Source of the DNA: Spirochaetota bacterium
GTDB lineage: Bacteria > Spirochaetota > UBA4802 > UBA5368
DNA length: 64,000 nt
Assembly: GCA_004297825.1 (NCBI GenBank)
Contig: SCSX01000015.1
Location: 62,001-126,000 of the forward strand
Reading direction: 5' to 3'
Below are positions 26,334 through 36,170 of the stretch, one piece after another (position 1 is the stretch's first letter; every line of letters starts with the position of its first letter). The notes beneath the pieces were generated by a model. The model worked only from the letters and a program-made list of their open reading frames with translations, ran no database searches and was not told the origin of the DNA. Both the position numbers and the translations under genes were made by a program.

Positions 26334-28184
26334 TTATTTAATCTCGAAACCGAGGATGACGATGTCATCCTCGACCGGACCACCGCCGCGAAAGGCGGTC
26401 AGACCGCCGATCACGGCGTCAAGCGTCGCATCGAGCGATGCGACGCCGTTGTCCCTGAGTATCGGCATCATGCCTTCGACCCCGAAAAATCTTCTTTCGC
26501 AATCCCTGGTTTCAACTACGCCGTCGGTATAGAGATAAACCCGGTCGCCCCTTCGCAGGCGTACCCTTGTTTCGTCGAAACAGGCGCTCCTGAATTGTCC
26601 TATCAGGGTTCCGCCGCAGTTCAATTCCTCGATCCCCCCCGTGGCGGCCCGATGCACGATCGGGGCCGGGTGCCCTCCCCGCGCAAATATGAATTCCGCC
26701 GAATCGTCTTCCCGGGAAAACGTGAATATCCCGTACACCGCGGTAAGGAAGTAGTTTTGCATGTTCACGATAAGATCGCGGTTAAGCTCCTCCATGAAGG
26801 ATTTCGGGCGATCCCCGCAAATCCGGCATATCCGGTCGAACTCGAATTTGACGAGCGAGAGAAACAGCGCCGCGGATACGCCATGCCCGGAAACATCGCA
26901 GATAAAGACGCCAAGATCCCCCGAATCGAATTCCGTGAAGGAGAAATAATCGCCGCCAATCGCCGCGGCGGTGTCGCTCCGGGAACCGATCCGGATGCAC
27001 GTGTGTTCCGGGACGGACACCGGCAGCAGCGCTTTTTGAATTCTCTGCGCGTGCCCGAGCTCTTTTTCAATCGCGGCATTTTTCATACGTAATATGTCCT
27101 CGGCGGCGGTCCGCTCCCTGATCTCTTTCCGCAATTGAAGCTTCTCCCTGAGATCGCTGCCGATTATCACCACCCCCTGTGGATCTCCGAATTCGTCCTG
27201 GATGATCGAGGCACGAATTTCCGCGGGGATGAATTCTCCCGTCGAGGTTATGAATTCGCCTATAATTTCGAACCTCGGGGTCCGGCTGCTTATCATCGCG
27301 TCGAACGCCCTGCCCGCCCGCTCGCCGTCTTTTAAAAGGGCGTGGAAGCGCGTTCCCGGTTCTCGCCGGATATCGAACCCCAGTATCTTTTCGATCTGGG
27401 GATTGGTCTTGATAATAATTCCACGGGTATCTGTGAGTACGAGCAGGTCCCGCATCCGGTACACGACCTCGTCCGAGACGTCAGACAGGTTGATGGACAT
27501 GAAGCGGTAGCGCCGGATGGAATACCAGATGCCGAACGCCCATATGAAAATAAAAATCGGCGAAAGCGCCGGCACAGTAAAATGATGTATGGCCGGCAGT
27601 ATGATGTCGGTGAAGAAGGCGAATGTAAGCGCAGAAACGGAGGTGACCACGAGCACGCGCGCCTGTTTTTTCTCCCGCCGGGCCGGCGCCCTTTTTCCCC
27701 AGAGATAGATGAGCACGATTCCCGCGAGCGCGTATCCCGATTGGTATGCGATAAAGAGCCAGAACCACGGACTGTCCGTCATCGGGACCTCGGCGTATCC
27801 GAACCCCACGCGGATAAAATCCGCCGCGTACATTTCGCCGGTGATCTGCTTGAGCGTGAAAACGAGGCCCGGAGCATAGAGCGCGAGGTATACCCAGGAT
27901 CTGGCCAGGAGCGAATGCTTTCCGGTGAGCGTGAGCACGTAGTGAAGTGCGAACCCGCTGAACAGGCACCACCCCGGGGCGCTCAAGCCGTACCAGAACA
28001 GGAGATCATCGCGGGCGGGCGCGGCATGAAGAAACGCGTAGCAGAATCCCCACAGTGAGAAACACAAACATGTGGCCAGGGAGAGCCGGTTAAGCCGCGC
28101 GCGCGGATCCAGACGCAGCGAAAAGACCCCGAGGGAAGCGCACATGATCGCGGAAAATATGTTTATAAGAGAGAACGGGTTCAT
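26334..28184 (-). CDS. Membrane PAS-PP2C (SpoIIE-type) phosphatase
   Basis: A 616-residue protein with about seven membrane helices in the first 225 residues (the 7TM region found in some histidine kinases), a PAS domain (LVLTDTRGIIIKTNPQIEKI), a short coiled coil and a C-terminal PP2C serine phosphatase. The metal-binding motifs are intact: GGDYF, CDVSGHG, ARGGHPAP, LYTDGVVE and a final EDDIVIL. Such enzymes dephosphorylate STAS-domain anti-anti-sigma factors. No sigma, anti-sigma or STAS partner gene is adjacent. It appears to be a single-gene unit between vapBC and the sulP gene. Confidence 0.88.
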   Translation of the reverse strand: MNPFSLINIFSAIMCASLGVFSLRLDPRARLNRLSLATCLCFSLWGFCYAFLHAAPARDDLLFWYGLSAPGWCLFSGFALHYVLTLTGKHSLLARSWVYLALYAPGLVFTLKQITGEMYAADFIRVGFGYAEVPMTDSPWFWLFIAYQSGYALAGIVLIYLWGKRAPARREKKQARVLVVTSVSALTFAFFTDIILPAIHHFTVPALSPIFIFIWAFGIWYSIRRYRFMSINLSDVSDEVVYRMRDLLVLTDTRGIIIKTNPQIEKILGFDIRREPGTRFHALLKDGERAGRAFDAMISSRTPRFEIIGEFITSTGEFIPAEIRASIIQDEFGDPQGVVIIGSDLREKLQLRKEIRERTAAEDILRMKNAAIEKELGHAQRIQKALLPVSVPEHTCIRIGSRSDTAAAIGGDYFSFTEFDSGDLGVFICDVSGHGVSAALFLSLVKFEFDRICRICGDRPKSFMEELNRDLIVNMQNYFLTAVYGIFTFSREDDSAEFIFARGGHPAPIVHRAATGGIEELNCGGTLIGQFRSACFDETRVRLRRGDRVYLYTDGVVETRDCERRFFGVEGMMPILRDNGVASLDATLDAVIGGLTAFRGGGPVEDDIVILGFEIK

Positions 28185-28292
28185 TTTTCTTTACCGTCCC
28201 GGGATTACCAGATTTAGCCCGGTGTAAGAAATATCCGTCCGTGGACTGCGATGCCCGATTCCAGGCCGCGGCAGGCGCAGATAGTGCGCATT

Positions 28293-30515
28293 TTAATTCT
28301 CGACCAGCGTCTTGATAATCACATCGGTCTGCCGTAATCGTTTTGCCAGCGCCGACGCGAGCTTGAGGTACACCGTTTCCCCGAAGCGGTGGTCTATTTC
28401 ACACAGCGCGTCAAATGAGGCGCGCGTCATCACGTAAAGCCAGGCCTCATCCTCCGCGACGGCATTGGCGGAGCGGCCCCCCTTGACGAGAAACGCCATA
28501 TCCCCGAAAAAGTCGCCCTTCCCGAAGGTTGCAAGGTGCTCCGACATGCCGCCGGAAAGGGGAAGGTCGATTCGGACCGAACCCTTCCTGATAAAAAATA
28601 TTTCCCTGCCCTCGTCGCCGTGCCCGAAAATCATCTCGCCCGGCGCGTAGCGCTTCTCTTCCATGATGCCATTGAGCCCTTCGATCACCCGCCGGTCCGT
28701 TTCCAGGAAAAAGGTGAACGCGGCAAGGTCGAGCGGAAGGTCCGCATCACCCAGGCACGAGTTCACGGACTCGAGGATGCGGTCCTCGGCCCACTGAATC
28801 CCCTCGTCCAGGCTGCCGAGGTAGCGGATATTCCTTCCGGCCTGAGATAGTCCCAGCCGCGAAAGGTACGCCTGCACGTTCTGACCGGTCGGCAGGTTGA
28901 TGGGGACCGAGGTGAATATAAGCTCGCCCCCGTTCGCGCTTACCGTCTGCTCAATCTGGTCGATGCGATGCACGGCCGTGTAATCGACCGCGGCCACCCT
29001 CCGCATGTCGAGAATGAGGTAGCGCGATTTTTCGAGGTGCGGTTCTATCTCCGTCATGAGCTGGTCCGAGGTGCCGAAAAAAAGCGGACCCTGAAGTTCG
29101 ACGATCAGGATGTCCTCGCCGCGCGCATTGAGTATTTCGCGCTGGAGCGGGATCCTGTGTTTGCGCGAATAGAACTGATTTCCGAATACTTTCCTGCGCA
29201 CTACCGGCTGGCGCATCTGGTCCCGGAGAAAAATGAGTATGGAAAGAACGATTCCCATGCCCGCCGCGGCGATCAGGTTCAGGTAAAGGGCCGTGACGAC
29301 CACCGCGAGGTATACCAGGAAATCGAACCGGGTGCTGCGGTGTTTTAAGAGATATAAATTCTTGAAATCGATCATGCGCGCGCCGATAACCACGAGGATG
29401 CCCGCAAGCGCCGGCAGCGGCACCCACGATATGGAAGAAGTCAGGAAAAGCAGCACGAGCACGGAAAACAAACCCGCAAGCACGCCCGAGAGCCTGCGCC
29501 GCCCTCCGCTGCCCGCGTTTACCAGCGTGGGGCCCATGGTACCGGCGCCCGCGATACCGCAGGCGAGCGACGAGCCTATGTTCGCGATCCCCTGTCCGAA
29601 AAGCTCGCGATTGGAATCGTGACGCGATCTTGTCATCGCGTCCAGCACCAGGCACGTCTTCAATGTATCGATCGAGAGCAACACCGCAAGGGTGATCGCC
29701 GTGACCGCGATGGTGGGAATAAGCGACGGGCTTACCGATGCGAGGGATCCGTAGGAATTGACGATCGTCTGGAAAAACGCGTCCGTCCCCGTGGCCACGG
29801 GTCCCACGACGAGGCTGTTTCCCATCAGGGTGGCCATTGCCGGATAGTACAGCGCAAAAGCCCAGTAGGAGGCAATCCCCGCGACGAGGGCGAGTATGGC
29901 CGCGGGCACCTTGCGGATTAATTGCTGTGAAACCACCATAACGACGATTGTCACCAATCCCACGGAAAGGCCCTGCAGGTTCCACGCGTCCGGCGTGGCG
30001 AGTCCCTTCCAGAGCGTCATGCCTCCTCCGGGAACGCTGAATAGCCTTGGAAGCTGGCCGAGTATTATGAGCAGGCCCACGCCGCTCAGGTAGCCGGATA
30101 CGACGGAGTACGGAATGTACTTGATAAAGCGACCCCCGCCCACGAGACCAAGGAACACCTGCAGCAGTCCGCAGGCCATGATTACGAGGAGAATCATGGA
30201 GGGGAGCGTTGCGGCAATATCGGTGCCGGTTCCGTTCGCGGTGACTCCCAGCACGAACGCGGAAAGCACCGCGGCGGCCGGTGCGCACGGTGCGGAGACG
30301 AGCCCCGGGGTCCCGCCCGTGAGCGGCGCGATCAGGCCGAGCATTATCGCGCCCACCACGCCCGCCATCGCCCCGCGCGACGCGAATTCCGCGCCCATTG
30401 GCGAGTAAATGATGATCCCGAACGCGATCGAAGACGGCAGCGAGACGAGCATGGCGGCGAAACCGCCGTAAATCTCTCCCTGCAATGCCGACAGCCTGCT
30501 CTTTATATCACCCAT
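28293..30515 (-). CDS. SulP anion transporter with STAS and cNMP-binding domains
   Basis: A 740-residue protein. Residues 1 to about 430 form the SulP transporter (GFAAMLVSLPSSIAFG at the start, about 12 membrane segments). A STAS domain follows (ILIVELQGPLFFGTSD, then LILDMRRVAAVDYTA), and the last 130 residues are a cyclic-nucleotide-binding domain (PGEMIFGHGDEGREIFFI, GKGDFFGDMAFL, RSANAVAEDEAWLY). The substrate could be sulfate, bicarbonate or another anion. The C-terminal domain suggests control by cAMP or a similar ligand. It starts 40 bases after the EEP-family gene and may be cotranscribed with it. Confidence 0.9.
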   Translation of the reverse strand: MGDIKSRLSALQGEIYGGFAAMLVSLPSSIAFGIIIYSPMGAEFASRGAMAGVVGAIMLGLIAPLTGGTPGLVSAPCAPAAAVLSAFVLGVTANGTGTDIAATLPSMILLVIMACGLLQVFLGLVGGGRFIKYIPYSVVSGYLSGVGLLIILGQLPRLFSVPGGGMTLWKGLATPDAWNLQGLSVGLVTIVVMVVSQQLIRKVPAAILALVAGIASYWAFALYYPAMATLMGNSLVVGPVATGTDAFFQTIVNSYGSLASVSPSLIPTIAVTAITLAVLLSIDTLKTCLVLDAMTRSRHDSNRELFGQGIANIGSSLACGIAGAGTMGPTLVNAGSGGRRRLSGVLAGLFSVLVLLFLTSSISWVPLPALAGILVVIGARMIDFKNLYLLKHRSTRFDFLVYLAVVVTALYLNLIAAAGMGIVLSILIFLRDQMRQPVVRRKVFGNQFYSRKHRIPLQREILNARGEDILIVELQGPLFFGTSDQLMTEIEPHLEKSRYLILDMRRVAAVDYTAVHRIDQIEQTVSANGGELIFTSVPINLPTGQNVQAYLSRLGLSQAGRNIRYLGSLDEGIQWAEDRILESVNSCLGDADLPLDLAAFTFFLETDRRVIEGLNGIMEEKRYAPGEMIFGHGDEGREIFFIRKGSVRIDLPLSGGMSEHLATFGKGDFFGDMAFLVKGGRSANAVAEDEAWLYVMTRASFDALCEIDHRFGETVYLKLASALAKRLRQTDVIIKTLVEN

Positions 30516-30555
30516 GCTCCAATTCTCGCATCCATTTCTTTCGCGATACCGGGAC

Positions 30556-31647
30556 TCATTGTTTCGGAACAGTCACATCCGCGACGAGGGGAAGGTGGTC
30601 CGATATTTTCAAGGTGTCGTCGCGGCGCACGTAGTGGGTCCCCAGGTTTACATTATTCGAATAGAACAAATAGTCGATTATCCTGTCCGGGCCCTTAACC
30701 GCGGGATCGTTCGGGAAATGGGTATACCAGCGCTTCGCATCGGGACTGTTCGCCTCGGCGTACGAGGGTACGGACCGGTATGCCTTGAATATCAGCTCGA
30801 CCTCGGTTTTAGGATTGAAATACACGCGCTGGTCGGGAGGGAGCGCCTCATAGGCGCCGCCCGGGGGAAGCAGGTTGAAATCGCCGCCGATCATCCACGG
30901 GTTTCCCTCGGCGCTCAGGGTGTCCAGGATCGCCCTCACCTGCTGCGTCTGCTTTTCCATCGTGTTCGTGCCCTGGGCGAACGCGTCCATGTGCGTGGTC
31001 AGGAACGCGAAATCCTTCCCGCCCCTGACCGGCAGGCGGACCTCGAGCACCGCGCGCCGGAAATTGAAGAGCATCGTGACCGGATCGCCCGGGATAAGCT
31101 CAAGCTGGTGGCGCGTCGCCGACGATATCTTGTATTTCGAAATTATGGCGAGTTTCATTCCCACGGCGCCCCGGATGCGCGGGTGCGGCACATAGGCCGC
31201 CTTCCAGTACCAGGCGCTCGCCTGGCAGGCGTACGAGGACGGGAGAAGCGCGAGCAGCCTCTTGAGCTGGTTTTCGTAATCGGTGCGTTTCGAGCCGTCG
31301 TCGATCTCCTGCAACAAAATTACGTCGGGGTCCTCGGCCCTGATTACGCGGGCGGTCTCGTTGAAGGTCGCGGTAATATCGGCGGGCGACGGCCTTTCAT
31401 CGGGTCCCGAGCCGTCGAAAAGATCGTAAAAGAATACGTAGTTCTTCCCTGCCATGTACTGGATGTTCCAGCTGAGCACCTTGAGCTTCTGACCGGGCGC
31501 GAGCACGGGCGCCTCCCCGGCGCAGTTCACTTTTTCGCTCTCGATAGCAGCGGGATGATAGGTGGTAAACCATGCCCAGGCGACAAGCACGATGACGAGC
31601 GCCGCCAGTCCCATTAATACCCGCGTCAGCACCTTCTTGGTTTTCAC
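30556..31647 (-). CDS. Endonuclease/exonuclease/phosphatase family protein
   Basis: A 363-residue protein anchored by an N-terminal membrane helix (about residues 9-29), with an EEP-fold hydrolase outside. The active-site motifs are LSWNIQYM, ILLQEIDD, GGDFNLLP and ISDHLPLV, matching the Asn, Glu, Asp-x-Asn and Asp-His of the fold. The family includes nucleases, sphingomyelinases and inositol phosphatases. An exported location with no DNA-binding extension favours a phosphodiesterase for lipid or extracellular substrates, which is inference. sulP follows 40 bases downstream. Confidence 0.85.
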   Translation of the reverse strand: MKTKKVLTRVLMGLAALVIVLVAWAWFTTYHPAAIESEKVNCAGEAPVLAPGQKLKVLSWNIQYMAGKNYVFFYDLFDGSGPDERPSPADITATFNETARVIRAEDPDVILLQEIDDGSKRTDYENQLKRLLALLPSSYACQASAWYWKAAYVPHPRIRGAVGMKLAIISKYKISSATRHQLELIPGDPVTMLFNFRRAVLEVRLPVRGGKDFAFLTTHMDAFAQGTNTMEKQTQQVRAILDTLSAEGNPWMIGGDFNLLPPGGAYEALPPDQRVYFNPKTEVELIFKAYRSVPSYAEANSPDAKRWYTHFPNDPAVKGPDRIIDYLFYSNNVNLGTHYVRRDDTLKISDHLPLVADVTVPKQ

Positions 31648-31754
31648 GATTTCTTTCCCCCACGGAATTTAATCGCCGACGGATGCGATCCCTTGTTTTT
31701 AGTTTCCCTTTAAAGACGGCGCATGTCAAGGAAGTTCCGCGCGGGGCGCCGATA

Positions 31755-32810
31755 CTACTTGTCCTCCCAGTCCCAGAAATAGTCCTTGTTCGTGAGCTCC
31801 TCCTGTTTCCCGTTCGCGTCCTGTTCCCTTCGCAGTCCCTCCGGGATATCCTCCACGGTCTCGTGGAAATATTTTATCTGCTCCTCGAGGTCGGCGGTGC
31901 ATTCCTCCCAGTACTGGACGGTGCCGAAATGGGGAAAGGCGCGCGGGAAGGCGGGGTCCTCCCAGCGTCGCGCGATCCAGGCCGCGTAGTTGATATACCT
32001 GAGCGCCCTGAGCGGCTCGATGAGCCTCAGGGTGGAGCGGTCGAACTCCCTGAACTGACCGTATGCCTCCAGGAACACCTCGCGCTGGCGGAGCCCCTCG
32101 CGATCCCGGGCGGGGACCATCATCCACACGTCCTGAACGGCGGGACCGTTGAGAAAGTCGTCGAAATCGAGGAAGTACCAGCCCTCCGCGCCGTGTAAAA
32201 GGTTCCCCAGGTGGCAATCGCCGTGGATCCGGTGAAAGGGAACGTCCCGGCGCAGTTCGTCGTAGAGCTTCACGATCTCGTGGACGGCGTCCGCGTAGCG
32301 CCCCGCGCAGTGCGGGGGAAGAAACCCGTTCTCCTGGAGGAACGCGAGCGGCTTAAGCCCATAGGTTTCGCCGGTGAGGGCGATACGGTACACGGCGTTC
32401 TTCGAGGCGCCCATGTTGTGGATCCGCGCGAGCGTCCTGCCCAGGATGCCCAGCACCTCGTCGGAGAGCTCGTCGGGCACCCTCCCGCCCGTGCGCGGCC
32501 AGATCGCGTAATAGATGCCCTCGATCTCGTGCAGGGTCGCCCCGTCCGCGAAGCCGCGCGGCGCGCAGACCGGGATCTCGTCGTCCCTGAGCGAGATCAG
32601 GAACTCGTGCTCCTCGAGTATCTGCTCCCGGGACCAGCGGCCCGGGCGGTAGAACTTCGCGACGACGTGGGTGCCGTCCTCGAGCTTCAGGTCGTAGACC
32701 CGGTTTTCGTAGCTGTTGAGCGCCATGCAGTGTCCCGTGGGCTCCAGGCCGCTTTGCTCGAGGGCCCTGAGGATGATGTCCGGCGTGAGGTTATAGAAAA
32801 AGTTTTTCAT
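31755..32810 (-). CDS. srkA: Stress response kinase A (SrkA/YihE family)
   Basis: A 351-residue aminoglycoside-phosphotransferase-fold protein kinase. Visible motifs are LNSYENRVYDLKLEDG, the lysine of VVAKFYRPGRWS, the catalytic loop HRIHGDCHLGNLL and the metal-binding FLDFDDFLNGP. This matches SrkA (YihE/RdoA) over the full length except for a short charged C-terminal extension (ANGKQEELTNKDYFWDWEDK). In E. coli SrkA protects against stress-induced death by countering MazEF-linked pathways. It stands alone, more than 100 bases from either neighbour. Confidence 0.9.
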   Translation of the reverse strand: MKNFFYNLTPDIILRALEQSGLEPTGHCMALNSYENRVYDLKLEDGTHVVAKFYRPGRWSREQILEEHEFLISLRDDEIPVCAPRGFADGATLHEIEGIYYAIWPRTGGRVPDELSDEVLGILGRTLARIHNMGASKNAVYRIALTGETYGLKPLAFLQENGFLPPHCAGRYADAVHEIVKLYDELRRDVPFHRIHGDCHLGNLLHGAEGWYFLDFDDFLNGPAVQDVWMMVPARDREGLRQREVFLEAYGQFREFDRSTLRLIEPLRALRYINYAAWIARRWEDPAFPRAFPHFGTVQYWEECTADLEEQIKYFHETVEDIPEGLRREQDANGKQEELTNKDYFWDWEDK

Positions 32811-32935
32811 CGTACAGTTATATCGGCCCCCAAATGCTGTTACGCATCTCCGCGAACCAGCGCGGCTGGTAACATGGAATGGGGTCCGGTCGCGATGTAA
32901 ACCGTTTTTTCCGGCGGGCGGATTCGGGGCGCCGG

Positions 32936-33877
32936 TTACCGCGTCCCGTAACCCTCCTCGCAGGCGCCGTCTCCCGGATGGTAATGCACGTGTACGTCCA
33001 CGATTTCATCGATTTCCGCGACTAGGCGCGATTCAAGCATCGTCGAGATTTCATCGCCACGGCGAATGGTCCTCGAACCGTCTATGCAGATGTCGATGTT
33101 GACGACGAGGTATTGTCCGAACGTATGTACGCGTATCCGCTCTATGCCGCTGATCTCCGGGATTCCCTTCGCGACGCCGGTTATCCGCTGCGTGAGCTCC
33201 GTGGCAGGCGCCGTGCTCATGAGCGCAAGGGCCGATTCCCGGATGATGTTGATCCCCGTGCGCAGTATGAACAAGGCGACCACGCCCCCGGCGAGCGGGT
33301 CAACCCAGGGAAACCCCTCGCGGCCGAAATAGATGCCCACGGCCGCGGCGAGCGATGCGAATATGTCGTTGATGTGGTCGAACGCCAGCGCGCGGATGGC
33401 GCTGTTGTTGGTTTTGGCGCCGATTCGCTTCGTCACCAGGGTGAGCGCTATTTTCAGGCATATCGTGAAAAGGGCGATCCCGAGCGTAATGAGCGGGGTT
33501 TCCGGCGCGGGCGTATGCCGCACGAGCGCATCGTACACCCCGTCGAGCGCGTTCCAGAAGATCGCGACCGCGGTGCTCAGGATGAACGCGCCCACCACCA
33601 CCGAGGCGATGCTCTCCATCTGCCGGTGCCCGTAGGGATGCTCGTGGTCCGCGGGCTCGACCGACAATCTTAGAAATATCTTCGTCGCGATATAGTACGC
33701 CACGTCCGAGGTCGAGTTGATGCCGTCCGCGAGGAGTGCCGGGCTGTGCCCGAGCATGCCGAAGAACACCTTGAGGAAGGCGAGCACGATATTGGACACG
33801 AGTCCCAGGTTCACCGCGAAGGAGTTGCTCCTGTCGTTTGCGCGCTCGCGGGTTTCCTGTTCGCTGTTTCGTTCCAT
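32936..33877 (-). CDS. Cation diffusion facilitator efflux protein
   Basis: A 313-residue CDF transporter with six membrane segments and a cytoplasmic C-terminal domain. The metal site of the second helix reads LLADGINSTSDVAYY, followed by the diagnostic DHEHPYGHRQMESI. The fifth helix carries AFDHINDIFAS, and the C-terminal domain ends in DVHVHYHPGD. CDF proteins export Zn, Mn, Fe or Co in exchange for protons; the motif does not fix the metal. Confidence 0.93.
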   Translation of the reverse strand: MERNSEQETRERANDRSNSFAVNLGLVSNIVLAFLKVFFGMLGHSPALLADGINSTSDVAYYIATKIFLRLSVEPADHEHPYGHRQMESIASVVVGAFILSTAVAIFWNALDGVYDALVRHTPAPETPLITLGIALFTICLKIALTLVTKRIGAKTNNSAIRALAFDHINDIFASLAAAVGIYFGREGFPWVDPLAGGVVALFILRTGINIIRESALALMSTAPATELTQRITGVAKGIPEISGIERIRVHTFGQYLVVNIDICIDGSRTIRRGDEISTMLESRLVAEIDEIVDVHVHYHPGDGACEEGYGTR

Positions 33878-33970
33878 TTTATTTACATGCCCCGTCCGGC
33901 GGCCGCGCGGGAGAGAAATATTTTTCGGGCCGGGGGCCGATACGCGATCGGCATCCGGACGCGCCGATCG

Positions 33971-35071
33971 TTACAGGTTCTGCCAGTCCTTGAAGACCGG
34001 CTGGTACCCGCGGGAATAGATCATGGCGCTCACCTCCTCCACGCTCCGGTGGTCGGCGATCTCGAACTGCCCGGTGGTCCGGGGGCCCTGGGCGTATCCG
34101 CCCACCTCTGTGTGCGATCCCGCGGACATGCGCGTAACCCCCAGGCCTACGAGGTTGTCGCGCATGTAGCCGCGCTCCCGCGTGGAGACCGTGATGCCGG
34201 CCCTGGGGATGAACAGGCGGAACGCGCACATGATCTGCACGAGCTCTTTGTCGCCTACCTCGTGCGGGGAGGTATAATGCCCTTCCTGCGGCTGGAGGCG
34301 CGGCAGGGATACGCTCACCTCGATCTCGGGAAAGCGGTCCTGGAGCCAGGCGGCGTGCAACCCGGTAAGGAAGGCGTCCCTCCGCCAGTCCGCAAGGCCC
34401 AAGAGCGCCCCGACCCCGACGGTACGCACATGCGCGGCGCAGGCGCGCTCGGGCGCGTCGAGCCGCCAGCGGTAATCCCGCTTGGGACCGCGGTGAAGCG
34501 CGTCGTACACGTTTTCGTCGTAGGTCTCCTGGTAGATGGTGAGCCCGTCAAGGCCGGAGGCGACGAGCTCCGCGTATTCAGGCTCGTCCACCGGGTACAC
34601 CTCGGCGGAAACCGAGGAGAAGTGTTCCCTGAGCAGCTCGATGCTCTCGCCGATATAGGAAACCGGCGATTCCCGGCGGGATTCGCCCGTAAGCACGAGG
34701 ATGTGGCGTATCCCGGTCGCGGCTATGATGCGCGCCTCGCGCTCTATCTCCTCCATGGTTAGCTTCATCCTGGGGATTTGAGTTCCCTGCCGGAAGCCGC
34801 AATAGGCGCACTCGTTCACGCAGTAGTTGCTTATATACAGCGGTGCGTAGAGCTGGATGACCCGCCCGAATTGCCGGAGCGTGATCTCCTGCGACTTGCG
34901 CGCCATGTCCTCCAGCCGGCCCTCCGCCGCGGGCGAAAGCAGTGCGAGGAAGTCCTCCGGGCCGGGCCTCTCCGCCGAAAGCGCGCGCGCGATATCGGCC
35001 TCTCCCGCGCGCCCGATCGCGTCGGCAAAGTCGAAATCCCTGTAGCGTTCTATGGTCTCGAAGAATGACAT
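33971..35071 (-). CDS. thiH: 2-iminoacetate synthase ThiH
   Basis: Radical SAM enzyme that splits tyrosine to dehydroglycine for the thiazole ring of thiamine. The cluster motif CVNECAYC is in the expected place, with LVLTGESRRESPVSYI and the family-specific LQPQEGHYTSPHEVGDKELV further on. An open frame extends to 35197, but MSFFETIERY at 35071 has AGGA 7 bases upstream and gives 366 residues, the usual ThiH length. It is the third gene of thiS-thiG-thiH, 22 bases after thiG. Confidence 0.95.
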   Translation of the reverse strand: MSFFETIERYRDFDFADAIGRAGEADIARALSAERPGPEDFLALLSPAAEGRLEDMARKSQEITLRQFGRVIQLYAPLYISNYCVNECAYCGFRQGTQIPRMKLTMEEIEREARIIAATGIRHILVLTGESRRESPVSYIGESIELLREHFSSVSAEVYPVDEPEYAELVASGLDGLTIYQETYDENVYDALHRGPKRDYRWRLDAPERACAAHVRTVGVGALLGLADWRRDAFLTGLHAAWLQDRFPEIEVSVSLPRLQPQEGHYTSPHEVGDKELVQIMCAFRLFIPRAGITVSTRERGYMRDNLVGLGVTRMSAGSHTEVGGYAQGPRTTGQFEIADHRSVEEVSAMIYSRGYQPVFKDWQNL

Positions 35072-35093
35072 GAGTGTTCCTATGGAAGGGGCC

Positions 35094-35861
35094 TCACCGG
35101 AGGAACCCGGTGAGCGGCGACGAGGCCTCCGCGTATTTTTTAATCGATCCCGGACCGGCGAGGTAGGCCTCGCGTCCCGCCTGGATCGCCATCGCAAACG
35201 CCCTGGCGATGCGCGCGGGGTCCTTCGCCGTCGCGACCGCGGTGTTCACGAGGACGGCGTCCGCCCCTATCTCCATCGATTCGGCCGCCTGCGAGGGAAG
35301 CCCGATCCCCGCATCGACGACAACCGGCAGGTCCATTTCCTCTATGAGGATCGAGATCATCTCGCGCATGCGCAGGCCCTTGTTCGTGCCAATGGGCGCC
35401 CCCAGGGGCATCACGGACGCGGCCCCCGCGTCGCGGAGCCTTCGCGCGTCCATCAGGTCGGGGTTCATGTAGGGCATCACCACGAAACCCTCCTTCGCGA
35501 GTATATCGGTCGCGCGAATCGTCTCCGCGTTATCCGGGAGCAGGTAGCGGTTGTCCGATATCACCTCTATCTTGATCCAGTCCCCGCATCCCATGGCGCG
35601 GGCGAGCCGGGCAATGCGCACCGCTTCGTCGGCGTTGCGCGCACCCGAGGTGTTGGGCATGAGTATGCATCCGGAGGGCACGTATTCGAGCATGTTCTCG
35701 GACCCGGCGTCGGGGTCGACGCGCCGCACCGCGACGGTCACGATATGCGAGCCCGACGCGACTATCGTGTCACGCATCACCGTATGCGACGGGAACTTAC
35801 CCGTCCCCAGGAGGAACCGGCTCCGGATTTCACGCCCCGCGATCTTCAGCACATCGTCCAT
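35094..35861 (-). CDS. thiG: Thiazole synthase ThiG
   Basis: Makes the thiazole phosphate moiety of thiamine from deoxyxylulose phosphate, dehydroglycine and the ThiS thiocarboxylate. Characteristic segments are [55 protein letters not shown] and [18 protein letters not shown]. The start is the ATG at 35859-35861 overlapping the thiS stop (TGATG), giving 255 residues as is typical. Cotranslated with thiS and followed by thiH. Confidence 0.96.
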   Translation of the reverse strand: MDDVLKIAGREIRSRFLLGTGKFPSHTVMRDTIVASGSHIVTVAVRRVDPDAGSENMLEYVPSGCILMPNTSGARNADEAVRIARLARAMGCGDWIKIEVISDNRYLLPDNAETIRATDILAKEGFVVMPYMNPDLMDARRLRDAGAASVMPLGAPIGTNKGLRMREMISILIEEMDLPVVVDAGIGLPSQAAESMEIGADAVLVNTAVATAKDPARIARAFAMAIQAGREAYLAGPGSIKKYAEASSPLTGFLR

Positions 35862-36061
35862 CAGCCCCCTCCGACAAGCGAGAGCACCTCGAGGGTGTCC
35901 CCCTCCTCGACCATTACCGAGTCCCATTCGTCCCGGGGAACGATGGAACGATTCTTCTCGACTACCAGCGAATCGGTCTTAAGGCCCCTGGCCGTAATGA
36001 GCCCTTTTACGGAAATCTTCCCGTCGAACTCCACTTTACGGCCGTTCAGCGTAATGATCAT
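35861..36061 (-). CDS. thiS: Sulfur carrier protein ThiS
   Basis: A 66-residue ubiquitin-like sulfur carrier ending in the required Gly-Gly (SLVGGG), which is adenylated and thiocarboxylated before sulfur transfer to ThiG. The ATG at 36059-36061 has AAAGAG upstream and gives the normal family start ([12 protein letters not shown]); a TTG at 36079 is less likely. No thiF for its activation is found in the window. Confidence 0.92.
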   Translation of the reverse strand: MIITLNGRKVEFDGKISVKGLITARGLKTDSLVVEKNRSIVPRDEWDSVMVEEGDTLEVLSLVGGG

Positions 36062-36090
36062 GGCGCATCGCTCTTTCAATAGAATACGGC

Positions 36091-36118
36091 ACTATTCAAT
36101 AATACACACTTCTGTCAA
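36091..36118 (-). promoter_or_regulatory. Probable promoter of thiS-thiG-thiH
   Basis: On the minus strand TTGACA (36118-36113) and AATAGT (36096-36091) are 16 bases apart, 30 bases before thiS. No TPP riboswitch core (CTGAGA, CTGGGTAATGC) was found in the leader, so thiamine feedback by that route is not supported. Confidence 0.5.
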
Positions 36119-36170
36119 GGTTTTCCGCGCGGTAACGCAAATCGAGCAAAAATACGCGCAAAGGCCCCAG

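Noticed and set aside
36062-36170. TPP riboswitch in the thiS leader
   Set aside because: Neither core sequence of the thi-box is present in this 109-base region.
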